Shown piece after piece: positions 1-10,100 of a DNA stretch of 64,000 bases (the stretch's first letter is position 1; every line of letters starts with the position of its first letter). The notes beneath the pieces were generated by a model. That model had not been told where the DNA came from and ran no database searches. It saw only the letters and a list, made by a program, of their open reading frames with translations. The position numbers and the translations under genes were made by a program. The stretch is from positions 3,472,001-3,536,000 of the forward strand of contig NZ_CP154625.1 in assembly GCF_051148895.1 (NCBI RefSeq), in the 5' to 3' direction. The stretch is from Terrisporobacter vanillatitrophus (lineage in GTDB: Bacteria > Bacillota > Clostridia > Peptostreptococcales > Peptostreptococcaceae).

Positions 1-552
1 AGCTATAAAATATGTAGACATAAATAATGTTATTATTATAAGTACTACTGTTGGCAACGATGTTGCTAAATCTATTATCTTAGCTAACATTGCCTTAGCT
101 ATATCAGCAAGATTCTCGCCATAATTAGCTATTAACCCTTGAATATCTAAATTATTAGTAGATATTCCTTGGAAATAGTCAACGTATTTATCTAGATTAT
201 TTACAAAATCATTTATCATAGTTCCAAAATATGAATAACTATTGCTATCTATATTATTCAAAAATGAAATTAGTTGCTGACTTCCTTTTACTAATAAAAA
301 TGAAGCTAAAAATATAACTAAACCAACACCTAATAAACTTAAAAATAAAGTTGATATTCCTTTATTTATTTTAAATTTTCTTTTTAATTTTTCAGATATG
401 GGATTTATAATAACTGCCAATAAACCTGCTATAAAAAACGGGGCTATATATCCAAAGGTTTTTACAATTAATAAAAATAGTAGTGAATATATAACGAAAA
501 ATACGGCATTGTTTTTTAACTTATGTAAAAAGGATCTATTCAACACAGACAT
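1..552 (-). CDS. AI-2E/YtvI-family integral membrane protein (C-terminus cut by window edge)
   Basis: About 184 N-terminal residues are visible before the window edge. The translation is strongly hydrophobic, starting MSVLNRSFLHKLKNN, then a membrane segment and the stretch FIAGLLAVIINPISEKLKRK. This is the layout of the AI-2E transporter family (PF01594), whose sporulation branch is YtvI. Members are multi-pass membrane proteins, often of unproven substrate; YtvI is made in sporulating cells. Three in-frame ATGs sit at 561, 558 and 552. The GAAGGG ribosome binding site at about 563-568 fits the one at 552 (or 558) best. The gene stands downstream of corC, separated by a terminator, so it probably has its own promoter in the 560-630 gap. 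The assignment to the AI-2E family is good; the YtvI subfamily is an inference. Confidence 0.75.
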   Translation of the reverse strand, partial: MSVLNRSFLHKLKNNAVFFVIYSLLFLLIVKTFGYIAPFFIAGLLAVIINPISEKLKRKFKINKGISTLFLSLLGVGLVIFLASFLLVKGSQQLISFLNNIDSNSYSYFGTMINDFVNNLDKYVDYFQGISTNNLDIQGLIANYGENLADIAKAMLAKIIDLATSLPTVVLIIITLFMSTYFIA

Positions 553-633
553 ACACATCATTCCCTTCTATATCTTTGATTATATGCTCAATATAATTTT
601 AATATACAAAAACTCATATTGTTCAAAATATAA

Positions 634-664
634 ATAAAACACTGTTTAGAACAGTGCTTTATTT
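634..664 (-). terminator. Hairpin terminator after the CorC-family gene
   Basis: The sequence CACTGTT-TA-GAACAGTG at 640-656 forms a perfect short stem, flanked by A-rich and T-rich sides so that it could work in both directions. It lies directly downstream of the stop of the leftward CorC gene. Confidence 0.7.
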
Positions 665-665
665 G

Positions 666-1919
666 TTATATCATTATTCTGATTTTCTTTATTCTATTTT
701 TATCTACTGACTCTATATTAAATTTAACATGATCCACTTCTATAACTTCATTTTCCTCTGGTATGTGTTTGATATATCCTATGATATATCCACCTATAGA
801 GTCAAATTCATCTGATTCTAAGTTAATATTTAAGATTTCGTTTACATCACTAATTTTAGTACTTCCTTCAACAAGGTATTCACTAGAACTAATTACTTGG
901 ATTTCATCTTCTTCTTCATCGTATTCATCTTCAATGTCACCAACTATAACTTCTACTAAGTCTTCTATTGTTATTAAACCTGCTGTACCACCGTACTCAT
1001 CTACTACAATGGCCATTTGGCTTTTATCTTTTTTCATTTCCTCAAGAAGTTGCGTAATTTTCTTGAATTCATAAGTAAAGAAAGGATCTCTAACATATTC
1101 TTTTATATCAAAATTATCTATTTCATCATCGTTTAAGAATATTACATCTTTTATATTTAATATGCCTATAATATCATCAATTGTTTCTTCATATACAGGC
1201 ATCCTACTTATTTTTTCTGTTTTAAATAATTCTATTATTTCTTTATAGCTATCTTCTGTATCAATAGCTACAATATCAAGTCTTTGAACCATAGCTTCTT
1301 TTGCCTGCATATCACCAAATTCAAAAACATTATTGATTATTTCTCTTTCTTCTATTTCTAATAAGCCTTCTTCATGACTTACATTTACCATAGTTTTTAA
1401 CTCTTCTTCTGTAATAAATGGTCTTACACCATGATCATCTACACCAAGAAGTTTAAATATTATCTTTGTAATAACATTAAAAATTGCCACCACTGGTTTT
1501 AATATTATCATAAAAAATTTAATTGGTTTAGCCACCATTAATGCTACTTTTTCAGGAGTATTAGCTGATACAGTTTTTGGTGTTATCTCTCCAAAAACTA
1601 ATACTAATACAGTCATCAAAGCTGTAGCTATAGCCACACCTTGTGCTCCCCATATAGTTATAAATAATGAAGTAGATATAGATGTTGCTGCTATGTTAAC
1701 TATGTTATTTCCTATTAATATGGATGTAAGCAATCTATTTGAATCTTCTATTAAAGAACCTACTAATTTTGCGCCTCTAATTCCATCTTCCTTCATATGT
1801 CTTATTTTAATTCTGCTAAGTGACATTAATGCTGTCTCAGATGCAGAGAAAAATGCTGACCCTATTAACAAAATTACTAATAAAATTATTTGAAACAAAC
1901 TACCGGTCGAACTATCCAA
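666..1919 (-). CDS. CorC/HlyC-family (CNNM + CBS) membrane protein
   Basis: A 417-residue protein with the full architecture of the HlyC/CorC family. An N-terminal CNNM membrane domain (about residues 1-195, several hydrophobic helices, typical FFSASETALMSLSR motif) is followed by a CBS-domain pair (about 205-330) and a C-terminal CorC_HlyC domain (about 340-417). Family members are linked to magnesium/cobalt export or cation homeostasis, and the old name hemolysin is usually misleading. The start is a TTG codon at 1919. An in-frame TAA two codons upstream rules out a longer protein, and a GGAG lies 11 bases upstream. The next internal ATG would delete part of the first membrane helix. It appears monocistronic, with a terminator at 634-664. 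Confidence 0.88.
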   Translation of the reverse strand: MDSSTGSLFQIILLVILLIGSAFFSASETALMSLSRIKIRHMKEDGIRGAKLVGSLIEDSNRLLTSILIGNNIVNIAATSISTSLFITIWGAQGVAIATALMTVLVLVFGEITPKTVSANTPEKVALMVAKPIKFFMIILKPVVAIFNVITKIIFKLLGVDDHGVRPFITEEELKTMVNVSHEEGLLEIEEREIINNVFEFGDMQAKEAMVQRLDIVAIDTEDSYKEIIELFKTEKISRMPVYEETIDDIIGILNIKDVIFLNDDEIDNFDIKEYVRDPFFTYEFKKITQLLEEMKKDKSQMAIVVDEYGGTAGLITIEDLVEVIVGDIEDEYDEEEDEIQVISSSEYLVEGSTKISDVNEILNINLESDEFDSIGGYIIGYIKHIPEENEVIEVDHVKFNIESVDKNRIKKIRIMI

Positions 1920-2159
1920 CCTTTACCACGCTCCTACTTGTATATTTTTATATTACTTAGTATTATAGCATAATTTAACATTATTTTAAATTAATAAATT
2001 TTATTACAGAGCCATCGTAAATATTATATCCATTTTGTCCCTTATTAATTTAAACTTGCAATAAATATCTTCTATTAATTATAGATAATAAAAATCCTTC
2101 AAATAAAATATCATGAAAAAAAAAGTTTTTTTTATCATTTTGTGTCATTTTATGAATAT

Positions 2160-2388
2160 TTACATATATTAAAATTAAGAAAGGCTAATACAGAGTCTTT
2201 CTTATAACAATAATATTTTGTTGTTACTCCTTTGTTGATATTTATTTCTGAGCTTCGTAAAAAATGTATAAGATTCTAAAAAACGGAAAGAATTATATAT
2301 GAGAGCGGAAATTATATATCTCTCCCCCTAATAAGTATATATTTTTTAAGGCATCTACTATTCCCCCAGTAGGTGCCTCTTTTTCTTT
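2160..2388 (+). ncRNA. Candidate small RNA transcript ending at a strong terminator
   Basis: The 517-base gap between sbcC and corC has no credible ORF, yet carries a very strong rightward terminator at 2349-2388 with no rightward gene before it. The preceding 190 bases contain several possible hairpins, for example GAAAG...CTTTC at about 2179-2202 and GAGAG...CTCTC at about 2300-2326. The 5' end is not defined; I chose it from an AT-rich promoter-like stretch near 2140-2180. It could be 6S RNA or another housekeeping RNA, but I could not fold it into the 6S shape by eye. What is seen is the terminator; the RNA itself is inferred. Confidence 0.4.
2349..2388 (+). terminator. Strong rightward intrinsic terminator
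   Basis: The arms AGGCATCTACT and AGTAGGTGCCT form an 11-bp stem with one G-U pair, around a short C-rich loop, followed by CTTTTTCTTT. It points away from both neighbouring leftward genes, so it must end some rightward transcript. Confidence 0.85.
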
Positions 2389-2393
2389 ACTAT

Positions 2394-2421
2394 GAAAAAA
2401 CCGACCCTTTAGGGCCGGCTT
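2394..2421 (-). terminator. Terminator of the sbcC operon
   Basis: On the minus strand CCGGCCC-TAAA-GGGTCGG forms a GC-rich stem followed by a run of T (A7 at 2394-2400 on the + strand). It sits 16 bases past the sbcC stop codon and closes the 17-kb leftward gene island. Confidence 0.85.
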
Positions 2422-2436
2422 TTAAAGAAAATAATT

Positions 2437-5400
2437 TTAACTATATTCTATTTTTACTGTAGATCCTCTACCCACATCACATGAACTTACTAAAAGTTTT
2501 ACTGGAACTCTGTTTTTTAATTCCTCCACATGTGAAATTATACCTATGCTTAGTTCATCATTATGAAGATTTTCTAAAGACTCCATAACTACATCCAGTA
2601 ATTCTGTATCTAAAGATCCAAAACCTTCATCTAAGAAGAAGAACTCTAAAGGACTACTTCCTTTTAATTGTATCTGAGATGATAATGCCAGTGCTAAAGA
2701 CAATGACGTTAAGAATGTTTCTCCTCCTGATAGTGAATCAACACTTCTTCTTTGTCCACCATTCATATTATCTCTCATTATGAAGTTCAGATTTTCATCT
2801 ATTTCTAGTGCATATCTACCTCTGGTTATAGAACCTAATCTTTTTGATGCTTCTAATGCAATATATTTAAGTTGATTTGTGGCCACATATTCTACAAACT
2901 TATTACCCATTATTAATTTATTTATCTCATCTAATAAAGATAATTCATGTTCAACTTTTTTAACTTCTTTAGTTAATTCTTTTATTGATAATAAAGATTT
3001 TTCAATATTTTTAAGCTCATTTTCCTTTGAACCAATATTTTTTCTTAAATTAGCTATCTCATTTTTTAATGAATTAATTGAAATATGAAGATTTTCAAAC
3101 TCTTCTGTTTTTATACTTCTTCCATTTAACTTTTTATTCAAATCAGATATTTTTACTATTAAGTATTTCGTCTCTTCATCAAAATATTCTATTTCACCTT
3201 TGTATTTATCTTTTTCTTCTTTTGGTAAAATAGATTTTTCCACAGAATTAACGCAGTCAAATTTATTATCTATTAATAATGTTGTCAATGTTTGATTTTT
3301 ATTTTCTAATTGTTTTTTTGCTTGAGATAATACACCATCTTTGCTGCTTTTTAATTTAGAATTTTCATCAAAATCATGCTTTTTACTAGTTAACTCTTCA
3401 TATAATTCTTTTTCACTATTTGTAATTCTATCAATATTATCTATAGTAGATTGTAATAGCTTTGCTGGTGAAACACCCTTGGCAATTTTATTTAACTCAT
3501 CTTCCTTATTTTTTACTTCTTTATATTTAGTGTCTCTAAATTGAATCAAGTTAGAAAGTTTCTTGTCAATTTCATTAAATAAACTATCTTTATCTTTAAG
3601 TTCATTATCTAAAGTTTCTTTTTCTTTATTTAAAATTGACATTTCCTTATTTAGTTTTTCAACTTTTTTTTCATTTTCACCAATTTCTTTTACCCTTGAT
3701 ACTAAATCATTCACTTTAACTTTAGATTTTAATGCTAAATATTCTAAATTAAGATTGTCATACTTTTTATTTAAGTTGTCTATTTTTTCTTTTAATTCAG
3801 TACTTAATTTTTTATCTAAATTTAAATTTTCTTTTATTTTTACTTCTTCTTTTTCCACATCATATTTTGAATCTTTTATTTTATATATTTCTTCTATTGT
3901 CTTATTCCTATCATCTTCCCAAGATAATACTTTTTCTTCTAGTATTTTTAATTCTTTTTGTTTTATGTCTATTTCTTTTTCCAGTGATGATGAATTATAA
4001 TTACCTAGCTTACTTTCTAACTCACTTAAAGTTTTTCTTTTTATATTTTCAAAAGAGTTAATTTCTGTATTTTTTAAAGTTAATTCATCACAATTTATTT
4101 TTTCTTTATTGTATTCATTTTCAAGTTTTTTAATTTTTTCTTCAATTAGTTTGGCTTCTTCAAAATTGGCACTGATATAAATTTTTTCATGATGAGTAGA
4201 CCCACAAACAGGGCAAGGCTCATTTTCTTTTAATCCTTCTCTTAAATAAGCTGCCATATTTTTATATATTAGACTTTCTTGTTCCTCTTTTAAATCATCT
4301 ATAACTTTATTTATCCTTTGTAATTTTTCGCTACACTCATTTAAATATCTTTGGTTTTCAAATTTTATTTTTTCATTTTTATTTAAATCATCTTTTATAG
4401 AATTAATTTGTTTTTCATAATCCTTTGTATTTTCCAATCTTGATTTTAAATTATGTAAATACTCTTTTTCACTTAATATTATCTTGTTATCTCCAGGACA
4501 ACTTCTATTTAAAGTTTCCTGATGATCTAAAAGTTTTTTTAATTTTTCATTTACTAATGATTTATTTTTTTCCACATCAATATTTTTAAATTTTAAATCT
4601 TCTATTCTCTTACTTACGTCTTTTAATAATTTATTATTTTCTTCCTTTTCAACACTTAACTTTTTCAATTCTTCTTCTTTATTATAAGCTTCAAATATAT
4701 TGTCTTTTAGCTCCGTACTTATATTTAACGATTCAATATTTCTATTATTCTCTTGAATTTTTTTATATTTAATATCAACTTGATTTTGTAAATCAATTAT
4801 TAATTTTTGTAAATCTTCTTTTTCCTTAGTATCTATATCAATTTCTTTTTTTAGCTCTTTAATGGAAGTATTTAAAACTTCTATTTTTTCTTCTAAATCT
4901 ATTCCTCTTTGAAGTTTACTTTTTTCTTCAATTAATAACGGTATTTTTTCATTTTTTGCTTTCTTTGCTTCTTCATATCGTATGGATAGTAAATCTATTT
5001 CTTTTTTAAGATTAATTATAATTCCTTCTAATTTTTCCACTTCATTAGAGTTTTCATATATATCTTTTTCTAATACTTTTATGTCGTTTATATGAGGGAT
5101 AATAGTTTCTCCTCTTTCACTTCTTTCAATTTCTTCTCTTTTTATATTTATTTCTTTTTCTTTCAAATCTATTTGTGATTTTCTATCTATATATTTTTGT
5201 AGAGAGTTTTGGTCTTCAAATATCACTTTATTTTCTTCAAATTCTTTTTCAGCTTTTGATAAGTCTTCATTTTTAATTTTTTCTAGATTTTTAGCTTGAA
5301 TAAGTTCTTCTCTAATTTTCTCGTATAACTCTTCTGTCATTCCTTCATGTTGACTAAGCTTGCCATTTAAGGTAGTTAAATTTTCTTTCGCTGCATTTCT

Positions 5401-5967
5401 TCTCATCTTAACCTTAGTTGAAAGTTTTTCACCGTATTTTTCAAGATTAAATATTCTCTCCAGCATTTTTCTTCTATCTCTATCTTGTAATTTTAGAAAC
5501 TCGCTAAACTTACCTTGAGGTAAAACTACAGATCTTGTAAAGTCATCCGAAGTTAATCCTATAATATCTTGAATTTTGTTTTTTACTTCTCCAACTTTAT
5601 CAGCAAGTACATTTATGTCCCCATTGTCTTTTATTTCGCCTAAAAGTACTCTGGAAGTTTTAGTTCCTCCTGTTGGTGTATTTTTTATAGTTCTCTCAAC
5701 AAAATATCTTTTTCTATTGTTTCTGCTTCCTATTTCAAATTCATACTTTACAATTGCCTTATCACTACTGGAGTTTATATAGTCAGTAGTATCTCTAGAA
5801 ATATCTCCATATAAAGCTATTGTTATGGCATCTAATATGGTAGATTTACCACTTCCTGTATTACCAAAAATGCCAAATAATCCTCTTGATATTAGCTTTT
5901 CAAAATCTATAGTTTGCTTATCAGTATAACTATTTAACCCCATTAGTTCTAATTTAATTGGTTTCAT
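2437..5967 (-). CDS. sbcC: Exonuclease subunit SbcC (Rad50-like SMC ATPase)
   Basis: SbcC pairs with SbcD to form the bacterial Mre11-Rad50 nuclease, which opens hairpins and trims blocked double-strand ends in the cytoplasm. The protein (1,176 residues from the chosen start) shows the N-terminal ATPase half with Walker A GNTGSGKST near residue 40, very long coiled coils rich in K, E, L and N, and a central zinc hook CPVCG near residue 590. The C-terminal half has the ABC signature LSGGETFLTSLSLA and the Walker B stretch FFFLDEGFGSLD. The start at 5967 (MKPIKLELMGLNS) is preferred to the in-frame GTG three codons upstream because GAGGG lies 8 bases before it. It overlaps the end of sbcD by 14 bases, which suggests translational coupling. 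It is the last gene of the island. Confidence 0.97.
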   Translation of the reverse strand: MKPIKLELMGLNSYTDKQTIDFEKLISRGLFGIFGNTGSGKSTILDAITIALYGDISRDTTDYINSSSDKAIVKYEFEIGSRNNRKRYFVERTIKNTPTGGTKTSRVLLGEIKDNGDINVLADKVGEVKNKIQDIIGLTSDDFTRSVVLPQGKFSEFLKLQDRDRRKMLERIFNLEKYGEKLSTKVKMRRNAAKENLTTLNGKLSQHEGMTEELYEKIREELIQAKNLEKIKNEDLSKAEKEFEENKVIFEDQNSLQKYIDRKSQIDLKEKEINIKREEIERSERGETIIPHINDIKVLEKDIYENSNEVEKLEGIIINLKKEIDLLSIRYEEAKKAKNEKIPLLIEEKSKLQRGIDLEEKIEVLNTSIKELKKEIDIDTKEKEDLQKLIIDLQNQVDIKYKKIQENNRNIESLNISTELKDNIFEAYNKEEELKKLSVEKEENNKLLKDVSKRIEDLKFKNIDVEKNKSLVNEKLKKLLDHQETLNRSCPGDNKIILSEKEYLHNLKSRLENTKDYEKQINSIKDDLNKNEKIKFENQRYLNECSEKLQRINKVIDDLKEEQESLIYKNMAAYLREGLKENEPCPVCGSTHHEKIYISANFEEAKLIEEKIKKLENEYNKEKINCDELTLKNTEINSFENIKRKTLSELESKLGNYNSSSLEKEIDIKQKELKILEEKVLSWEDDRNKTIEEIYKIKDSKYDVEKEEVKIKENLNLDKKLSTELKEKIDNLNKKYDNLNLEYLALKSKVKVNDLVSRVKEIGENEKKVEKLNKEMSILNKEKETLDNELKDKDSLFNEIDKKLSNLIQFRDTKYKEVKNKEDELNKIAKGVSPAKLLQSTIDNIDRITNSEKELYEELTSKKHDFDENSKLKSSKDGVLSQAKKQLENKNQTLTTLLIDNKFDCVNSVEKSILPKEEKDKYKGEIEYFDEETKYLIVKISDLNKKLNGRSIKTEEFENLHISINSLKNEIANLRKNIGSKENELKNIEKSLLSIKELTKEVKKVEHELSLLDEINKLIMGNKFVEYVATNQLKYIALEASKRLGSITRGRYALEIDENLNFIMRDNMNGGQRRSVDSLSGGETFLTSLSLALALSSQIQLKGSSPLEFFFLDEGFGSLDTELLDVVMESLENLHNDELSIGIISHVEELKNRVPVKLLVSSCDVGRGSTVKIEYS

Positions 5968-7165
5968 CGTCTTCACCCTCTTCGCTTACTATGTTTAAAA
6001 ATAAATCCATAAGCTCTCCCCTTGGCTCACATTTTTCTTTGAATTTATAAAAATCACTAAATAATTGAGCCATGGATTTTTCCTTCAAGTCGATTTCTTC
6101 TGCCTCATATTCAGAAGTAATAATTGGTTTTATCTCAATAATATCTCTTAGATAGGATTTCATTTTCTTTATATTTTCCTGACTTATGACTTCATCTGTT
6201 TTTATCTCAAAGTAAGTCCATATATCTCTATCTTTATTTTCTTCACATACTTTTAAAGCTTCTTCTATTCCATCGCATTTGAAAACCTCAATAGGTTTAT
6301 AATTATTAAAGTATATAGTTTCAATTATAGGTTCTTCTTTTGCATGTATTTCTACTATATTTGCTCCCTTAGCATAAATCCTCTCTTTTACACTGTATTG
6401 TAGTGGTGATCCTGAATAATAAACATTTAATCTTTCAGATGCTTTTTGTGGCTTATGTAAATGTCCTAAAGCTGTGTACTGAGCTTTTTGTGGTAAATCA
6501 TGCTTATCAACTACAAGACTACCTCCTAGTTGTATCTGTCTTTCTGAATCAGATGGATCTCCTCCACATACAAATAAATGAGATACTGCTATATTGATGC
6601 TCTCTTCTTCAAAGTTTTCTTCTAAATTTCTGAAGATATCACCTATTTTGTTAGAGTAAGTTCTTTGTAGTTCCTCTTCACTCTCCACATCTTTAATTGC
6701 ATCATTTAATCTTTTTTCGCTTGGATAAGGTAATGTAATTACAGTTACTTTCTCTCCCTTAATGTTTAATTTTAAACATCCCTCACTGGCTTTCACTATT
6801 TCATAACCTTTATATGTTTCCTCAGTTGCACTACTTAATGGATATCCTAAAATTATAATTCCTTGCTCTTTTGCAAGAGGTGATACAGCAGATAATCTTT
6901 CTGGATTATCATGATTACCTGCTATAATTAGCACACATCTATTTCCATCATCTGCTAATCTACTAACAGTTTTATAAAATAAAGTTTCTGCACCAGCTGG
7001 AGGATTCGAAGTATCATACACATCTCCAGCAATAATAACCATATCTATGTTGTTTTCTTCAACAATTTTTATAAAATCATTGCAAAACTTTTCTTGTTCC
7101 TCTAATCTTGAATGGCCTTCTAGATTTTTACCTATATGCCAATCTGATGTATGAATAAATTTCAT
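5954..7165 (-). CDS. sbcD: Exonuclease subunit SbcD (Mre11-like)
   Basis: The nuclease subunit of the SbcCD complex, a two-metal phosphodiesterase acting on double-strand ends and hairpins. All calcineurin-type phosphoesterase motifs are visible: SDWHIGK at the N-terminus, GDVYD near residue 48, GNHDNPERL near 85, SHLF near 195 and GHLHKPQ near 235. The C-terminal region (about 290-403) is the usual capping domain. Length 403 is typical. AAAGGAGGAGCC lies just before the ATG at 7165. It follows addA by 18 bases and overlaps sbcC, placing end resection by AddAB and hairpin cleavage by SbcCD under one transcript. Confidence 0.97.
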   Translation of the reverse strand: MKFIHTSDWHIGKNLEGHSRLEEQEKFCNDFIKIVEENNIDMVIIAGDVYDTSNPPAGAETLFYKTVSRLADDGNRCVLIIAGNHDNPERLSAVSPLAKEQGIIILGYPLSSATEETYKGYEIVKASEGCLKLNIKGEKVTVITLPYPSEKRLNDAIKDVESEEELQRTYSNKIGDIFRNLEENFEEESINIAVSHLFVCGGDPSDSERQIQLGGSLVVDKHDLPQKAQYTALGHLHKPQKASERLNVYYSGSPLQYSVKERIYAKGANIVEIHAKEEPIIETIYFNNYKPIEVFKCDGIEEALKVCEENKDRDIWTYFEIKTDEVISQENIKKMKSYLRDIIEIKPIITSEYEAEEIDLKEKSMAQLFSDFYKFKEKCEPRGELMDLFLNIVSEEGEDDETN

Positions 7166-7183
7166 GGCTCCTCCTTTAATTTT

Positions 7184-10100
7184 TTATAATTTAACTTCTT
7201 CATCTATATTAAATAGATATAAATACTTTTCTTTAACATTTTTACCCGTAAGCTTATTCAAAGCTTCTGCATATAAGTCTAACTGCTTTTCATATCTATT
7301 TATTACCTCTTGTTTATTATCTTCATCTATATAGTCTGTTTTATAGTCTACTATTACTATTTCATCATCTTCTTCAAAGTATAAGTCGATGATACCTCTA
7401 AGCATTAGACTCTCCTCTTCATAGGTTTCCCTATTATTTTGAATATCTTCATTATTTAGATAAATATCGTTCATTTTTATCTGAGAATAAATACTTTGCT
7501 CTCTTTTAATAAAATGTGATGCTAATGCTCTTTTCCCTATATTAGACTTGAAAAATTTATATATTTTAAAAGGATTAATAACTAGTGATTGTTTTTCACT
7601 TATTATTTCTCTTTTAATTAAATCTTTAATTTGAACTTTTATTTCATCTATTGTATTTATTTTATTTAAATCAAGAACTTCCATAACTAAATGGACTATT
7701 GTACCTCTTTCCTGTGGGCTTATTTTGTTTTTTGCTTCACTTTCTTGGATAAATAATGGTCTTTTTAAGGTTATTTTTTCTTCATACAAAGGTTTTGAGT
7801 AATCTTCTTCATGAATACTTTGCATTTTTTTGATTTCTGATACAGATATACTGGCAGAAACTTTAACGCTCTCTTTGTAAGGATATGAGTAATTTAACTT
7901 TTCACTTATTTCTTCCTTATGATTTGTTTCAATACTTTTTTCTTCCATTTCTTTTAGTAAAGTTTCAATATTAGTTTCTTCTTCTTTTTCTTCAACTATT
8001 ACATCTTCTCTTTCCCAAGTGTCTAAAGACCACTTAGATTCATGATTAGATTGTGATAAAGTTTCTATATCATAAGCTTTTCTTATTTCCTTAAAGTCCT
8101 TATGTTTTAATACAGAAGGCATAATCCAATCTAGGTAATTTCTAGCTTTTAGTACATCATACTGAGAAACTGGATTATTACCATCTAAGTTTTTACCCCA
8201 CTTATTTAGTGTTCCAGGTATATCTTTTACTGCCCCAGTTAATATAAGTTTCTCTTTTGCTCTTGTTAAAGCAACATATAAAATCCTCATTTCTTCTGAA
8301 AGATTTTCCAAATTCATCTTATATTTTAAAGCTTCTTTTGCAATACTTGGATAAGAAATACGTCTATCTATATCTACAAGCTGTGGTCCAAAACCTAGTT
8401 CATAATGATATAACATATCCTTTTTAAAATCCATAGTATTAAAGTTTTTGCTCATGGCGCAGCAGAACACTATTGGGAACTCTAGCCCTTTACTTTTATG
8501 TATAGACATTATTCTTACAACATTGGCATTTTCTCCAAGAGTTTTAGCACTTCCCATGTCTGAGTTGGATTTTTTTATTTTATCTATAAAGTTTATAAAG
8601 TTGAAGATTCCCTTAAAACTTGTTTCTTCAAACTGTTTTGCTCTTTCAAATAAAATCTTTAAGTTAGCTTGTCTTTGACTTCCACTTGGAAGTGCTCCCA
8701 CATAAGCATAATATCCACTTTTCATGTATAAATGCCATAAAAACTCATCCGTACTCATATATAAAGATTTTTCTTTATATTCTTTTAATTCTCTTAAAAA
8801 ACTTCTACATTTTTCTCTTATTTCCTTCTTTCCATCATCTTCACTTTCACTAATTAATCTTATACATTCGTAAAGATTTGTATTGTTATTTTCCAATCTA
8901 ATATCTATAAAATCTTCTGGTGTAAATGAAGTACAAGGAAGTATGGGTGATTTTAAAACAGATAGTAAAGGAATATCTTGCATCGGATTATCTATTATTC
9001 TTAAAAATGACATGACTGTCTTAATCTCTATAGTATCAAAATATCCCATTCCTGTATCTGCATAAGTTGGTATTCCCATATTTATTAATTCATCAGCAAA
9101 TACAGGGGCCCATGCAGATGTGGCTCTAAGCAAAATCACTATATCTTTAAAATCTACAACTCTATAATCATCCAGCTTTTTATCATATACTTTATGTATA
9201 TTTCCTTCTTCATCTGGTGCCATTAAATTTTTTATTATTTTTCCAACCATACGTGCTTCCAATTGTATATTGTCTAACTCCTCTTCTGGTTGTTCTTCTT
9301 CATCTTGAGTTTCTTCAATAGTTTTTTGAGCTTTTTCCATTAGATGAATTTCTGTAGGTCCTCCCACAATTACTTTTTCTTCTAAATTTTCTTTAAAAGA
9401 AGCCCCTAAGTTTAATGCCTCAGCTTCTGTATATTCAATTTCACCTATGTTTTTACTCATAATATTTTCAAAAACATAGTTACAACTATCTATAACTTCT
9501 TTTCTACTTCTGAAGTTTTTATAAAGCATTATTTTTCTATTTTTTTCACCTTTTTGCGTACCATAAGTAGCGTACTTGTCTAAGAAAATTTCTGGCTTAG
9601 CTTGCCTAAATCTATAAATACTTTGCTTAACATCTCCAACCATAAATCTATTTGGAGTTTCAATTTTTGCTATAGTTGAAAGTAAAACTTCTTGTACAAA
9701 GTTTGAATCTTGGTACTCATCTATGAATATTTCATAAAACTTATCTCTGTACTCTAAAGCTATATCACTTCCCATAGCTTTGCCTTGTTGGTCTTCTAAA
9801 AAATCTCCATTTTCATCTTTTTTTATTAATATATCTAAGGCAAAATGTTCAATATCATTAAAATCGATTATTCCTTTTTCTCTTTTTCTTTCACTATATA
9901 GCTCAATAAATCTTTTAAGTATTTTACTTAAAGAGTTTACTATAGGATATAACATTTCTATTTCTTTGTTTAAAGCAGAAATATTTTTATTAAATGTGGA
10001 GCTTTGTATAGATTCTAAAGATTTTTTTGCATCATCTCTAATTTTTTTAGCTTTATCTTTAGCATCTTTTATATACTCCTCTGCTCCCTTGGGAATTCTT

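Noticed and set aside
398..637. A 79-codon + strand ORF
   Set aside because: It is antisense to the YtvI-like gene, which has good membrane-protein character; the + frame has no ribosome site.
3563..4061. Long + strand frames opposite sbcC
   Set aside because: They are low-complexity shadows of the K/E/L-rich coiled coil of SbcC (Ser/Phe/Leu-rich when read in reverse).
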